Source of the DNA: Streptomyces sp. R21
Lineage (GTDB): Bacteria; Actinomycetota; Actinomycetes; Streptomycetales; Streptomycetaceae
Assembly: GCF_041051975.1 (NCBI RefSeq)
Contig: NZ_CP163435.1
Location: forward strand, 9,764,501 to 9,828,500
Length of the DNA: 64,000 bases
Direction of reading: 5' to 3'
Each line of letters opens with the position of its first letter. The stretch's first letter is position 1. Below, piece after piece: positions 50,486 through 58,909 of this stretch. The notes beneath the pieces are model-generated. The model saw only the letters and a program-made list of their open reading frames with translations. It searched no databases and was not told the origin of the DNA. The position numbers and the translations under genes were made by a program.

Positions 50486-51658
50486 ATGGCCGGTTCCACG
50501 ATCCATCTCGATGAGCAGGCCGGTCCTGCGTGCACACACGCACTGATCGTCGGCGTCGGCAAATACCCCCACCTCGCCGGCGGCGAGACACCGGTCGCGG
50601 ACCCCGACGGCATGCGCCAGCTCAGCTCGCCGCCCCTGTCCGCGCGGGCCTTCGCCACCTGGCTGCTGACCGAGTATCACGACCCCCAACGGCCGCTCGG
50701 CAGCCTGGAGTTGCTGCTGAGCGAGGAACAGCCCGCCCCCTTCGTGAACCCCCGCACCCAGAGCGCCCACGACGTCGAGATCGCCACCATCGACAACATC
50801 CTCGCCGCGGTCACCCAGTGGTACGACCGCGGCGACAGCGACGTCGACAACCGCCTCGTCTTCTACTTCTGCGGTCACGGCGTCTCGCAGGGCGAGGACA
50901 TGGCGCTGCTGGCCGCCGACATCTTCGAGGACCTGCACAACCCGCTCAACGGCGCCCTGGACTTCGCGGGCCTGATGAACGGGCTCAAGCGTTGCAAGGC
51001 CACCCAGCAGGTGTTCTTCGTCGATGCCTGCCGGTCCAACTCCGATGTGCTCATCGAGCGTTCGGGCACCCGGTTCGCCGGGCGGTCCCCGCTGGGCGCC
51101 GGGGCGCGCCCGCTGGACCTGCCCCGCCGCTTCAACATTCCGTACTACGCCACCCTGGCCGGAGACCAGTCGCACGCACGGCCCGGACAGGTGAGCCTGT
51201 TCACCGAGGCCCTGCTCAAGAGCCTGGCCGGAGCGGCGAGCGACGACCCCGAGGGCGACTGGCGCGTCAACACCTCGCACCTGCTGGAGGCCATCGACCA
51301 CTTCATGCACGAGCCGCGGTTCGCCGGAGCGGTCGCGGGCGTCCAGGTCCCCTCGGTCGGCGAGCTCCCGATCTTCGTCCTGCACCGGCTGCCGGGACCG
51401 CCGGTCGTCCCGGTGTACGTCGGCTGCGAACCGGCACACGACAACGCCGACGCCGAGTTCGTCTGCCGCGAGGACGGCCTGGAGCGGCTGCGGCGTCAGG
51501 TGGGCGACGTCGACGACACGGACCCCGAGAGTGAGTGGGCCATCGAACTCCGCTTCGGCAACTACGACTTCGAGGCACGGCTCGGCGACCAGGACGTACG
51601 GACCAAGACCGTCACCGTACGGCCGGTCTTCCGCCGCATACAGCTGGTGCAGCCATGA
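50486..51658 (+). CDS. Caspase-family (C14) protease
   Basis: A 390-residue protein. The caspase domain starts at HALIVGVGKYPHL and spans about 260 residues. The catalytic His131 lies in LVFYFCGHGV and Cys182 in VFFVDACRSN; both are intact. Its ~90-residue C-terminus is a beta-rich domain of unknown kind. The start ATG 50486 follows GGAGGAG. It overlaps the next gene by ATGA. Bacterial caspases of this kind are often proteolytic effectors of abortive-infection and cell-death systems; that role here is inferred from context. Confidence 0.9.
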   Translation: MAGSTIHLDEQAGPACTHALIVGVGKYPHLAGGETPVADPDGMRQLSSPPLSARAFATWLLTEYHDPQRPLGSLELLLSEEQPAPFVNPRTQSAHDVEIATIDNILAAVTQWYDRGDSDVDNRLVFYFCGHGVSQGEDMALLAADIFEDLHNPLNGALDFAGLMNGLKRCKATQQVFFVDACRSNSDVLIERSGTRFAGRSPLGAGARPLDLPRRFNIPYYATLAGDQSHARPGQVSLFTEALLKSLAGAASDDPEGDWRVNTSHLLEAIDHFMHEPRFAGAVAGVQVPSVGELPIFVLHRLPGPPVVPVYVGCEPAHDNADAEFVCREDGLERLRRQVGDVDDTDPESEWAIELRFGNYDFEARLGDQDVRTKTVTVRPVFRRIQLVQP

Positions 51659-52938
51659 CCACCGGCCTGAGCGTCATCGTCGCCCTGAGCCTCGACGAGC
51701 CCGACCTCTCCGACGGCGCGAAGATCGTCGGGAGCATCTACCCGGCCGACGACAGCGGAATCGCACACCGCAACGTCCTCTTCCCGTGCGGGACTTCAGC
51801 GCCCCCGGCACGCTACGAGGTCGCGCCCGGCCGCTACACCGTCTCCGCCACCCTGCCCTCCGGCGTCGTACTCTCCCGGGACGCCGAGGCACACGAGGGC
51901 AGGGACACACCCGTGACGCTCCGCGCGGCACCCTCGCCCTACGAGTCGCACTCCTGGCAGTACCTCATGGGCAACATCGAACCCTATGAGGCCTACCACG
52001 ACGGCTCCACGATTCCGGTGCCCCGTTCCCAGGGATCACGATCCGGGGTGTGGGAATCGGACTCGATCGTCGAACCAGGTCATGCGGCCTGGATCGGCGA
52101 CCCCGAACCGGCCGGGTGGCACTTCGCCCAGATGCTCACCCTGGCCGACGGACTCGCCGAGCGACAGGCCGTGTTCGAGCTGGCCCACACCGCCCCGCAC
52201 TCCGTCGCCCACCTCGCCCTCGGCGACGACGCGGCACGGCTGTACCGGTTCGGCGCGCGGGGCCCGCTCGACGAGGAGGGCAACAGCACGCTCTCCGGAC
52301 CGACGGGCCCACGCCAGTTCCTGGTCGTCGCGCTGGCCGGCAGTGAGTACGTCGTCACCCTGCCCGCGCCCTGGGGCGGCGCCCAGATCGAGGTGATGGT
52401 CAACGAACGCCAGAGCCCGACCGGCAGCGCCGTCTCGGTCAGCGTCCGCGACAGCCACGTCGGGCCCGCGCTCGGATACATGACCCGAGGCGCCTTCGAC
52501 GCGGCGGCGACCCTCGTACGGGACGCGGAGACCCTGCTCTACGCCAAGATGACGAACCCGCTCGCGGCGGTCGCCGGCGCGTACATCCTGGTCGGCAGCG
52601 AACTGACGGAACAGCCGCATCGCTGGGACCCCTGGCTCGATTACCTGCGACACGAGTTCGACTGGATGAGCGACGGATCCCTGCTCTGGGCCATGCGCCA
52701 CCTGCGCCGGGCACACAGCGAGACGGAACGGAACGCGGCGCGCGACGCGCTCGTCGAGGCCTTCGACCGCGGAGTCCCCGTCTTCACCCTCGGTCTGAGC
52801 CGGCTCATCCACGGGCTCTCCGAGTTCCCCGACGACCCGGAATGCGCCCACCGGCTCGACCAGGCGCGCCGCCTGTCCTACCGCGTCGACATGCGCGAGC
52901 CGTTCGTGATCGTCGCTCTGCGAGGGAGGCAGCAGTGA
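51655..52938 (+). CDS. Unknown two-part protein of the caspase operon
   Basis: A 427-residue protein of no recognised family. The first ~90 residues are beta-rich (SVIVALSLDEP, YEVAPGRYTVSATLPSGVVL), like an Ig- or carboxypeptidase-regulatory-type fold. The middle is beta-rich as well (RQFLVVALAGSEYVVTLPAPWGG). The last ~170 are helical with repeat-like segments (FDAAATLVRDAETLLYAKMTNPLAAVAGAYILVGSEL). No signal peptide. It lies between and overlaps both the caspase and MBL genes, so it probably is an adaptor, sensor or caspase target. Confidence 0.75.
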   Translation: MTTGLSVIVALSLDEPDLSDGAKIVGSIYPADDSGIAHRNVLFPCGTSAPPARYEVAPGRYTVSATLPSGVVLSRDAEAHEGRDTPVTLRAAPSPYESHSWQYLMGNIEPYEAYHDGSTIPVPRSQGSRSGVWESDSIVEPGHAAWIGDPEPAGWHFAQMLTLADGLAERQAVFELAHTAPHSVAHLALGDDAARLYRFGARGPLDEEGNSTLSGPTGPRQFLVVALAGSEYVVTLPAPWGGAQIEVMVNERQSPTGSAVSVSVRDSHVGPALGYMTRGAFDAAATLVRDAETLLYAKMTNPLAAVAGAYILVGSELTEQPHRWDPWLDYLRHEFDWMSDGSLLWAMRHLRRAHSETERNAARDALVEAFDRGVPVFTLGLSRLIHGLSEFPDDPECAHRLDQARRLSYRVDMREPFVIVALRGRQQ

Positions 52939-53975
52939 TCCGGCTGACCATGAACCCCGGCGAGGACGGCGACTGCCTGCTCCTGGAGTACGGGGACGAC
53001 ACCTTCATCCGCCGGATCCTCGTGGACGGCGGCCGCGCGGGCACCTACCCGCGCATCAAGCCCGCCCTGGCGCGACTCGACGGCCTGATCGACCTGCTGG
53101 TCGTCACCCATGTCGACCAGGACCACATCCTCGGTGTCCTCGCGCTGATGGAGGACAACGACAGGACGGTGGAATTCGGCGACGTATGGTTCAACGGCTT
53201 CGACCACCTCCTGGAGACCGAGGGCTTCGGTGCCCAGGACGGTGAGAAGCTCACCAGCGCCCTCATCGCGCAGAAGATCGCCTGGAACGACGCCTTCGGC
53301 GGGATGAGCGTCGAGGTCGGACGGCAGCTCGCGTGGTTCGACGACGGATCCACCATGGAGGTCCTCTCACCCGACCGCGCACAACTCGAGCGGCTGGTCC
53401 CCGACTGGGTCAAGGAATGCGCCAAGAACGGCCTGATCCCGGGCCGCGATCCGCAGGAGATCCCAGCGGCCCCGGACTTCGAGCACTTCGGCGGCGTGAA
53501 CATCGAACAGCTGGCCGCGACCCCCTTCGATCCGGACAACTCGAAGACCAACCTCACCAGTATCGGCCTGCTCTTCGAGTTCGAGGACAAACGCCTCGTC
53601 CTCACCGGCGACGCGGACGACCGCCGACTTGTCGCGTCGATACGGCCGCGCGCCGAGGCGGCAGGCGGCCGCCTGCACATCGACGTCCTCAAGGTGGCCC
53701 ACCACGGCAGCGATCACAACCTGTCCAAGGAACTGCTCGACCTGATCGACTGCGACCGCTACCTGATATCGACCAGCGGCGCCCGGCACGCCCATCCCAA
53801 CGAGATCGCCATGGCCCGCATCCTCCAGCACGGCGGACCGCACAAGGAGATCGTCTTCAACTACCGCGACCGCGCGGCTCTCTGGGACGTCGACTCCCTC
53901 AAGGACCGCTTCGGTTACACGGTGACCGCGCCGGCGCAGGACGCGGAGGACGGGTTCGTCACCTTGGAGCTGTGA
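52935..53975 (+). CDS. ComEC-type metallo-beta-lactamase-fold hydrolase
   Basis: A 346-residue MBL-fold protein. The metal motif is VVTHVDQDHILG, with His59, Asp61, Asp63 and His64. LVLTGDADDRR supplies the bridging Asp and VAHHGSDHN the later His pair. These are closest to the soluble ComEC/Rec2 hydrolase domain, which acts on nucleic acid or phosphoester substrates. GTG 52935 overlaps the stop of the previous gene. Context suggests a nuclease or signal-handling partner of the caspase. Confidence 0.88.
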   Translation: MIRLTMNPGEDGDCLLLEYGDDTFIRRILVDGGRAGTYPRIKPALARLDGLIDLLVVTHVDQDHILGVLALMEDNDRTVEFGDVWFNGFDHLLETEGFGAQDGEKLTSALIAQKIAWNDAFGGMSVEVGRQLAWFDDGSTMEVLSPDRAQLERLVPDWVKECAKNGLIPGRDPQEIPAAPDFEHFGGVNIEQLAATPFDPDNSKTNLTSIGLLFEFEDKRLVLTGDADDRRLVASIRPRAEAAGGRLHIDVLKVAHHGSDHNLSKELLDLIDCDRYLISTSGARHAHPNEIAMARILQHGGPHKEIVFNYRDRAALWDVDSLKDRFGYTVTAPAQDAEDGFVTLEL

Positions 53976-54124
53976 GCCCAGCGAAGGGGTTTCCCCCGAA
54001 TGGCGGTTCCAGGTGGACAGGCAGACGATGGAGTGGAGAGGTCCGGTCGGCGTTGATCGTCGGCGCCAGGGGAGGAGCGACCCCTCCGACCGTGCTGGGC
54101 AAGGCCACAATGAAGGGAGCCGTC

Positions 54125-54484
54125 ATGCTCGAGATCAAGGCGGCCGACAAGCCGGACGAGCGGCGAGATTTTCCTCGGGGCCACCTCGAAGCCGTCCACC
54201 TGACGGGACTCGACTTCGCCGTGGGAACCTTCGAGCCCGGTTGGCGCTGGTCCGAGTCGGTAGGACCGATCGCCGGAACCAAGAGCTGCGAAATCCACCA
54301 CAACGGCTATGTCGTGCAAGGCCGGATGCGCATCCGGATGGACGACGGCGCCGAGGGTGAGGTAGGCCCCGGCGACATCTTCGTGTGCCCGCCCGGGCAT
54401 GACGCGTGGGTCGTCAGCGACGAGCAGTGCGTGGTGTACGACTTCGCGGGCGGCATGGCACAGGACTACGCGAAGGCCAAGTAG
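54125..54484 (+). CDS. Small cupin-domain protein
   Basis: A 119-residue single cupin. EPGWRWSESVGPIAGTKSCEIHHNGYVVQGRMRIRMDDGAEGEVGPGDIFVCPPGHDAWV covers both cupin motifs in the usual order (given in part: CEIHHNGYVVQG, VGPGDIFVCPPGHDAW), but the first motif's HxH is replaced by a CEIHHNG pattern. The start follows AAGGGAG. Activity unknown; such proteins bind small acids or act as dioxygenases. A T-tailed hairpin follows. Confidence 0.8.
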   Translation: MLEIKAADKPDERRDFPRGHLEAVHLTGLDFAVGTFEPGWRWSESVGPIAGTKSCEIHHNGYVVQGRMRIRMDDGAEGEVGPGDIFVCPPGHDAWVVSDEQCVVYDFAGGMAQDYAKAK

Positions 54485-54506
54485 AAAGAGGCGGAACCCC
54501 TCTTTT
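54485..54506 (+). terminator. Rho-independent terminator with T-tail
   Basis: AAAGAGG (54485-54491) pairs with CCTCTTT (54499-54505) over a 7-nt loop, with one more T after it, directly after the cupin stop. It overlaps the next promoter's -35. Confidence 0.65.
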
Positions 54507-54534
54507 GAACACGTTCAACTCGCTGCGGTAGGCT
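54505..54534 (+). promoter_or_regulatory. Promoter of the SDR gene with overlapping palindromic operator
   Basis: TTGAAC (54505-54510) and TAGGCT (54529-54534) with an 18-bp spacer form a good sigma-70 promoter. TTGAACACGTTCAA (54505-54518) is a perfect palindrome (TTGAAC-ac-GTTCAA) over the -35, the place of a repressor site. Confidence 0.6.
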
Positions 54535-54561
54535 CCCCCCACGTACCGAGGGGGGAGCCTG

Positions 54562-55524
54562 ATGAAGATCGTGATACCCGGGGGAACCGGGCAGGTGGGG
54601 ACGGTTGTGAACCGTGCCCTGACCGCTCAGGGCCACGACGTCACCATCCTGACCAGACACCCGAAGAGGCCGGGCGAAATCCGCTGGGACGGCGAGACCG
54701 TGGGCCCGTGGGCCGAGGCGATCGACGGCAGCGACGTCGCCATCAACCTGGCCGGCCGCAGCGTGAGCTGCCGCTACACCCCGGCCAACCTGCACGCCAT
54801 GATGGACTCCCGGGTGAACTCGGCCCGAGTCGTCGGAGAAGCGATCGCCACCGCCGTACGGCCTCCCCGGGTCTGGCTGCAGATGAGCACCGCCACCGTC
54901 TACGCGCACCGCTTCGACGCCCCCAACGACGAGGCGACCGGCGTACTGGGCGGCAACGAGCCGGACGTCCCCGGCTACTGGGCGTACAGCGTCGAGATCG
55001 CGAAAGCGTGGGAACGCGAGCAGGAACGCGCCGAAACTCCGCACACGCGCAAGGTCGCCCTGCGCTCCGCGATGGTGATGAGCCCCGACCGCGGAGGCGT
55101 CTTCGACGTCCTGCTGCGGCTGGCCCGGCTCGGCCTCGGCGGGCCGGTCGCGGGCGGCGCGCAGTACGTGTCCTGGATCCACGAGGTCGACTTCGTCCGC
55201 GCGGTCGAGTTCCTCACCGACCACGACGACCTCACCGGCCCGGTGAACCTCGCGGCCCCCGCCCCCGTACCCCACCGCACCTTCATGCGCGCGCTGCGCA
55301 CCGCCTGGGGCATGCCGGTGGGCCTGCCCGCCACCAAGTGGATGACCGAACTCGGCGCCTTCGCGCTGCGCTCTGACACCGAACTCCTGCTGAAGAGCCG
55401 CCGCGTCGTCCCCGGCCGCCTGCTGGAGGCGGGCTTCACCTTCGACCACGGGCAGTGGCCGGAGGCGGCGGCCGACCTGGTGGGCCGGGTCCGTGCGACT
55501 CGCAGAAGCGGAGGCTTCCGGTAA
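54562..55524 (+). CDS. TIGR01777-type SDR epimerase/NAD(P)-binding protein
   Basis: A 320-residue protein. IVIPGGTGQVGTVVNRALTAQGHDVTILTR is the NAD(P)-binding GGTGQVG. VAINLAGRSV, LQMSTATVYAH and YVSWIHEVDFVRAVEFL are family markers of TIGR01777/YfcH proteins. The canonical YxxxK is weak. Not part of a sugar-nucleotide cluster, so a general redox role is likely; the substrate is unknown. GGGGGGAG lies just before the ATG. Confidence 0.82.
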   Translation: MKIVIPGGTGQVGTVVNRALTAQGHDVTILTRHPKRPGEIRWDGETVGPWAEAIDGSDVAINLAGRSVSCRYTPANLHAMMDSRVNSARVVGEAIATAVRPPRVWLQMSTATVYAHRFDAPNDEATGVLGGNEPDVPGYWAYSVEIAKAWEREQERAETPHTRKVALRSAMVMSPDRGGVFDVLLRLARLGLGGPVAGGAQYVSWIHEVDFVRAVEFLTDHDDLTGPVNLAAPAPVPHRTFMRALRTAWGMPVGLPATKWMTELGAFALRSDTELLLKSRRVVPGRLLEAGFTFDHGQWPEAAADLVGRVRATRRSGGFR

Positions 55525-55528
55525 GGCG

Positions 55529-55798
55529 GTGTCCCGCAGGCCTGCGAAGTGGACGCGGACGTTCACGAGGCTCTTGAATCGCTGCTGTCTCGGGGGCGTT
55601 GGCGTGGCTGGGGTCTCCTTGGGCGCCGCGGTCTTCTTCGGCGCGGAACGGCTGCTTGCGAACTCCGAGCGATCCCGGCAGATGCGCGACGAACACAGCG
55701 CGCGTGAGCACCGCTTGGGGCAGTTCAGTGCCGAGCGGGTCCCGGTCAGGCTGCCGGGGCGGTCAGGACGGCCTTGGCCGCCAGCCGGAGATTCCTGA
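55529..55798 (+). CDS. Possible small membrane protein
   Basis: A GTG-initiated frame of 89 codons with one credible membrane helix (CCLGGVGVAGVSLGAAVFFGAERLL) preceded by a basic stretch. It overlaps the end of the convergent LysR gene by about 50 bp and has no clear ribosome site. The last 30 residues lose coding character. It may be a remnant. Confidence 0.3.
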   Translation: MSRRPAKWTRTFTRLLNRCCLGGVGVAGVSLGAAVFFGAERLLANSERSRQMRDEHSAREHRLGQFSAERVPVRLPGRSGRPWPPAGDS

Positions 55799-56621
55799 TC
55801 ATCGGATTCGGGTCGCCCTTGCGGCTGACCAGGACGACCTGGCTCGGGGGAGCGCCCTCGACCGGGACGGTCACGAGGTCGGGACGCAGTGAGCTACGCC
55901 GATCGCCGACCGGTAGCACGGCGATCGCCCTGCCGCTCGCGACGAGTTCGAGCTTGTCCTCGTAGCTCTCGATCGGCGGCACGCCGGCCCCGAGGATCCG
56001 GTAGGAAGTCCAGTCCGCGGTCTCGAACGCGCACGGCGCCGCCTCCTCGCCGGCCAGTTCTTCCGCGGTCACCGACGCGCGGTCGGCCAAGGGATGGCCG
56101 CGCGGAACCACGAGCATCCGGGGCTCCTCGTACAGCGGGGTGGTGAACACGTCGTCGGCGGCGAGCGGCAGCGGGGCCCGCGCGATCAGGGCGTCGACGC
56201 GCTTGTCGGACAGCGCCCCGACGTCGCGGCAGCTCAGGTACCGGGTGGCGATCTCGGCGTCCGGGTAACGGCGGCGCAGTTCCCGTACGGCGGCAGTGAT
56301 CACCAGGTCCTCAACGTAGCCGATGGCGATTCGCTCGGTCTCGGCTTGTTCACGCACGGCCAGCTCGGCCTGGCGGGCGGCCTGCAGCAGGGCTTGGGCC
56401 CGGGGGAGGAACCTCTGGCCGGCCGCAGTGAGCCGGGTGCCCTGGGGTACGCGGTCCAGCAGTCGTGCGCCGAGATGCTTCTCGAGCCGTTGGATCTGGC
56501 GGCTCAGCGCCGGCTGGGCCACGTGCAAGTCGGCGGCGGCCCGGCCGAAGTGCTGGTGCGCCGCCACCACGGTGAAGTAGCGCACCAGCCGCAGTTCCAG
56601 ATCCTGTCCGAGATCGTTCAC
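55746..56621 (-). CDS. LysR-family transcriptional regulator
   Basis: A 291-residue regulator. LELRLVRYFTVVAAHQHFGRAAADLHVAQPALSRQIQRLEKHLGARLL is the LysR winged helix; a periplasmic-binding-like co-inducer domain follows (VEDLVITAAVRELRRRYPDAEI). GTG 56621 is chosen since homology begins there; an ATG at 56702 would extend it. It is divergent from the quinone reductase gene and TTCGG...CCGAA-type inverted repeats lie between, fitting the T-N11-A rule. Confidence 0.88.
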   Translation of the reverse strand: MNDLGQDLELRLVRYFTVVAAHQHFGRAAADLHVAQPALSRQIQRLEKHLGARLLDRVPQGTRLTAAGQRFLPRAQALLQAARQAELAVREQAETERIAIGYVEDLVITAAVRELRRRYPDAEIATRYLSCRDVGALSDKRVDALIARAPLPLAADDVFTTPLYEEPRMLVVPRGHPLADRASVTAEELAGEEAAPCAFETADWTSYRILGAGVPPIESYEDKLELVASGRAIAVLPVGDRRSSLRPDLVTVPVEGAPPSQVVLVSRKGDPNPMIRNLRLAAKAVLTAPAA

Positions 56622-56743
56622 CCTTCCAGGGTACGGGTCATGCCGTTTCGGAATGATCAGGTTGCCGAACCGGTCTTGGACGGCCATGCCGTCCTGGGCC
56701 ATGACTGAAGGAGCAACGTTTCCCCAAGAAAGCGACAGGCGCG

Positions 56744-57742
56744 ATGAAGGCGATCCAGTTCCACGAAGCGGGCGGGCCGGAAGTTTTGCAGTATGACGAG
56801 GTGCCGGTTCCCGAGATCGGCCCGGGCGAGGTGCTCGTCCGGGTGCACGCGGCGGGCATCAACCCGCCGGACTGGTACCTGCGTGAGGGGATGAAAGTCA
56901 TGCCGGCCGAGATGAGGCCGGCGCTGGAGTTCCCCCTGATCCCCGGAACGGACATGTCGGGCGTGGTTCAGGCGGTTGCTCCGGACGTGCTGGGGTTCGC
57001 CGTCGGTGACGAGGTCTTCGGCATGCTGCGGTTCCCCGGATTCGACGGCCGGACATACGCCGAGTACGTGGCCGCGCCGGCTTCGGACCTGGCTCACAAG
57101 CCGGCCGGTATCGACCACGTGCAGGCGGCTGGGGCGCCGATGGCCGTGCTGACGGCCTGGCAGTACCTGGTTGATCTCGGCCACGACGTGCCGTCTCCTT
57201 TCACCGGCCAGGTGCACCAGCCGGTGCCGATCACGCCAGGGATGACCGTGCTGGTCAACGGGGCCGCCGGCGGAGTGGGCCACTTCGCGGTGCAGCTGGC
57301 GAAATGGAAGGGGGCACGCGTCATCGCGGTGGCCTCGGGCCGGCACGAACAGTTCCTGCGCAAGCTCGGCGCCGATGAGTTCATCGACTACACCAGGACG
57401 CAGGCCGCGGACACGGTCAGCGGTGTCGACCTGGTGATCGACACCGTCGGTGGCCCCGACAGCTCACGCTTCCTGACCGTGCTCAAGCGCGGCGGCACCA
57501 TGCTTCCGGTGTTCTTCGCCCAGTACGACCCGGAAGAGACGACGAGTGTGGGCATCACAGTCTCGAACATTCAGGTGCGTTCCAACGGCCCCCAACTCGC
57601 CGAGATCGGGCGCCTGTTCGACAGGGGCAAGCTCCAGGTCGGGGTGGACAGCACCTACCCGCTGCCCGAGGCGGGCAACGCACACACGCGAGCCGCGCAG
57701 GGCCACCTCCAAGGCAAGATCGTGCTGACAGTGGTCTCGTGA
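56744..57742 (+). CDS. NADP-dependent quinone oxidoreductase (zinc-free MDR)
   Basis: A 332-residue medium-chain reductase. AGINPPDWYLREGM, GTDMSGVVQAVAPDV and NGAAGGVGHFAVQLAKWKGARVIAVAS (NADPH-binding AAGGVG) are QOR hallmarks; the zinc ligands of alcohol dehydrogenases are absent. IQFHEAGGPEVLQYDEV is its usual start. It may detoxify quinones. Probably controlled by the divergent LysR protein. The next frame overlaps its stop by GTGA. Confidence 0.9.
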   Translation: MKAIQFHEAGGPEVLQYDEVPVPEIGPGEVLVRVHAAGINPPDWYLREGMKVMPAEMRPALEFPLIPGTDMSGVVQAVAPDVLGFAVGDEVFGMLRFPGFDGRTYAEYVAAPASDLAHKPAGIDHVQAAGAPMAVLTAWQYLVDLGHDVPSPFTGQVHQPVPITPGMTVLVNGAAGGVGHFAVQLAKWKGARVIAVASGRHEQFLRKLGADEFIDYTRTQAADTVSGVDLVIDTVGGPDSSRFLTVLKRGGTMLPVFFAQYDPEETTSVGITVSNIQVRSNGPQLAEIGRLFDRGKLQVGVDSTYPLPEAGNAHTRAAQGHLQGKIVLTVVS

Positions 57743-57880
57743 TCGCCGAACTCCAGCAGGCGGTGGCGAACTGCGCGCACGCCGTGGACGAGCTGAATGT
57801 GCCCGAGCCGGAAGCGGTCCTGGCCGAAGACACCACCTGGACCTTCACGATGGCGAACTCGGGCTTCGCGACCGCGTTCA
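57739..57880 (+). pseudogene. Truncated small gene coupled to the quinone reductase
   Basis: GTG 57739 overlaps the previous stop and starts a normal-looking frame (IAELQQAVANCAHAVDELNVPE, then VLAEDTTWTFTM), loosely like a SnoaL/NTF2-type protein. After about 45 codons it runs into the 3' end of the convergent LysR gene and loses coding character, so it was probably cut by recombination. Confidence 0.45.
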
Positions 57881-58771
57881 CATGGCTAGCGCGGTTCGCG
57901 CCAGCCCTCGCAGCCAGGCGTGCGCGTGGTCTGTGTCGTAGCGCTGATGCCACGACAGGTATATCGGTGCCGACGGCAGTTCGAGCGGGAGAGGGAGCAC
58001 GACCAGGCCGAGGTCGGCGACCGCGGACCTCGTGGTGGCTTCCGGGACGCTGATCAGGAGATCGGAGCCGCGCGCGAACTCCAGCGCGGCCGCTTCCGTG
58101 GGCGCGGTCGCCACCACGCGGCGGGTGAGGCCGAGCCGCGCGAGGGCGTCGTCGAGGGCATTGCTGAGGTTTCCTCGTCGCGAGACGGTCATGTGCTCAG
58201 CGGCGGCGTACCGCTTTGCGGTGACGGTCCTGACGCGGGTGAGGGGGTGCCCCTGCCTCACGACGATGACGAGGCGGGTCTCGCCTACGTTCTCGGCACG
58301 GATGTCCGGTGCGCTCGGGCGGTTGGCGTTCGCCTCCAGGTCGACCTCGCCGCGCCGCAACTCGGGGGTGTCGATGCTTGATTCGGCGACGAAGCGCAAT
58401 CGCACGCCCGGGGCCTGTCCGCGGACAGCCGCGAGCAGCGCGGGGCCGCTCAAGGCGACCAGGGAATCGTGCCAGCGGAGTGTGAAAGTGCGCTCCAACG
58501 TTGCCAGATCGAGTTCACGGCTCGGTGCCAGCACCCCCTGGACCTGGTGCAGCAGCTCGTGCACCTGCTCCCGGACGGCGATCGCATACGGCGTCGGGGT
58601 CATCGTGCGGCCGGTGCGCACCAGGATCTGATCCCCGGTCGTGCGCCGGATTCGGCCCAGACTCCGGCTCATCGCGGGGGCGGTGACGTGCAGGCGCGCG
58701 GCAGCCCCGGCCACACTCCCCTCCTCAAGGAGCGCGTCGAGCGCGGTGAGCAGGTTCAAATCCAATTGCAT
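57878..58771 (-). CDS. LysR-family transcriptional regulator
   Basis: A 297-residue regulator. MQLDLNLLTALDALLEEGSVAGAAARLHVTAPAMSRSLGRIRRTTGDQIL is the winged helix, with the co-inducer domain after it (TLRWHDSLVALSGPALLAAVRG). ATG 58771 is the standard family start; an ATG at 58798 is an alternative. Intergenic CATGCA-type repeats lie upstream. It is divergent from the IMPase-like/reductase pair and likely controls it. Confidence 0.9.
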   Translation of the reverse strand: MQLDLNLLTALDALLEEGSVAGAAARLHVTAPAMSRSLGRIRRTTGDQILVRTGRTMTPTPYAIAVREQVHELLHQVQGVLAPSRELDLATLERTFTLRWHDSLVALSGPALLAAVRGQAPGVRLRFVAESSIDTPELRRGEVDLEANANRPSAPDIRAENVGETRLVIVVRQGHPLTRVRTVTAKRYAAAEHMTVSRRGNLSNALDDALARLGLTRRVVATAPTEAAALEFARGSDLLISVPEATTRSAVADLGLVVLPLPLELPSAPIYLSWHQRYDTDHAHAWLRGLARTALAM

Positions 58772-58909
58772 GTGAGTAATCCTATCCGTGCTTAACATGC
58801 ATTTGAAGTTAATGACGGGGCTCTATACCTTCGAGAGCAGAGCGCAAGACGGAACGCACAGCTCGATCCGACCGGCCTCAACACCCCTTCCTCACACGGG
58901 AGTACCGCC

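Noticed and set aside
54531..54559. GGCTCCCCCC/GGGGGGAGCC hairpin hiding the ribosome site of the SDR gene (possible riboregulator).
   Set aside because: The promoter at 54505-54534 places the transcript start near 54541, so the left arm would not be transcribed and the hairpin cannot form in the mRNA.
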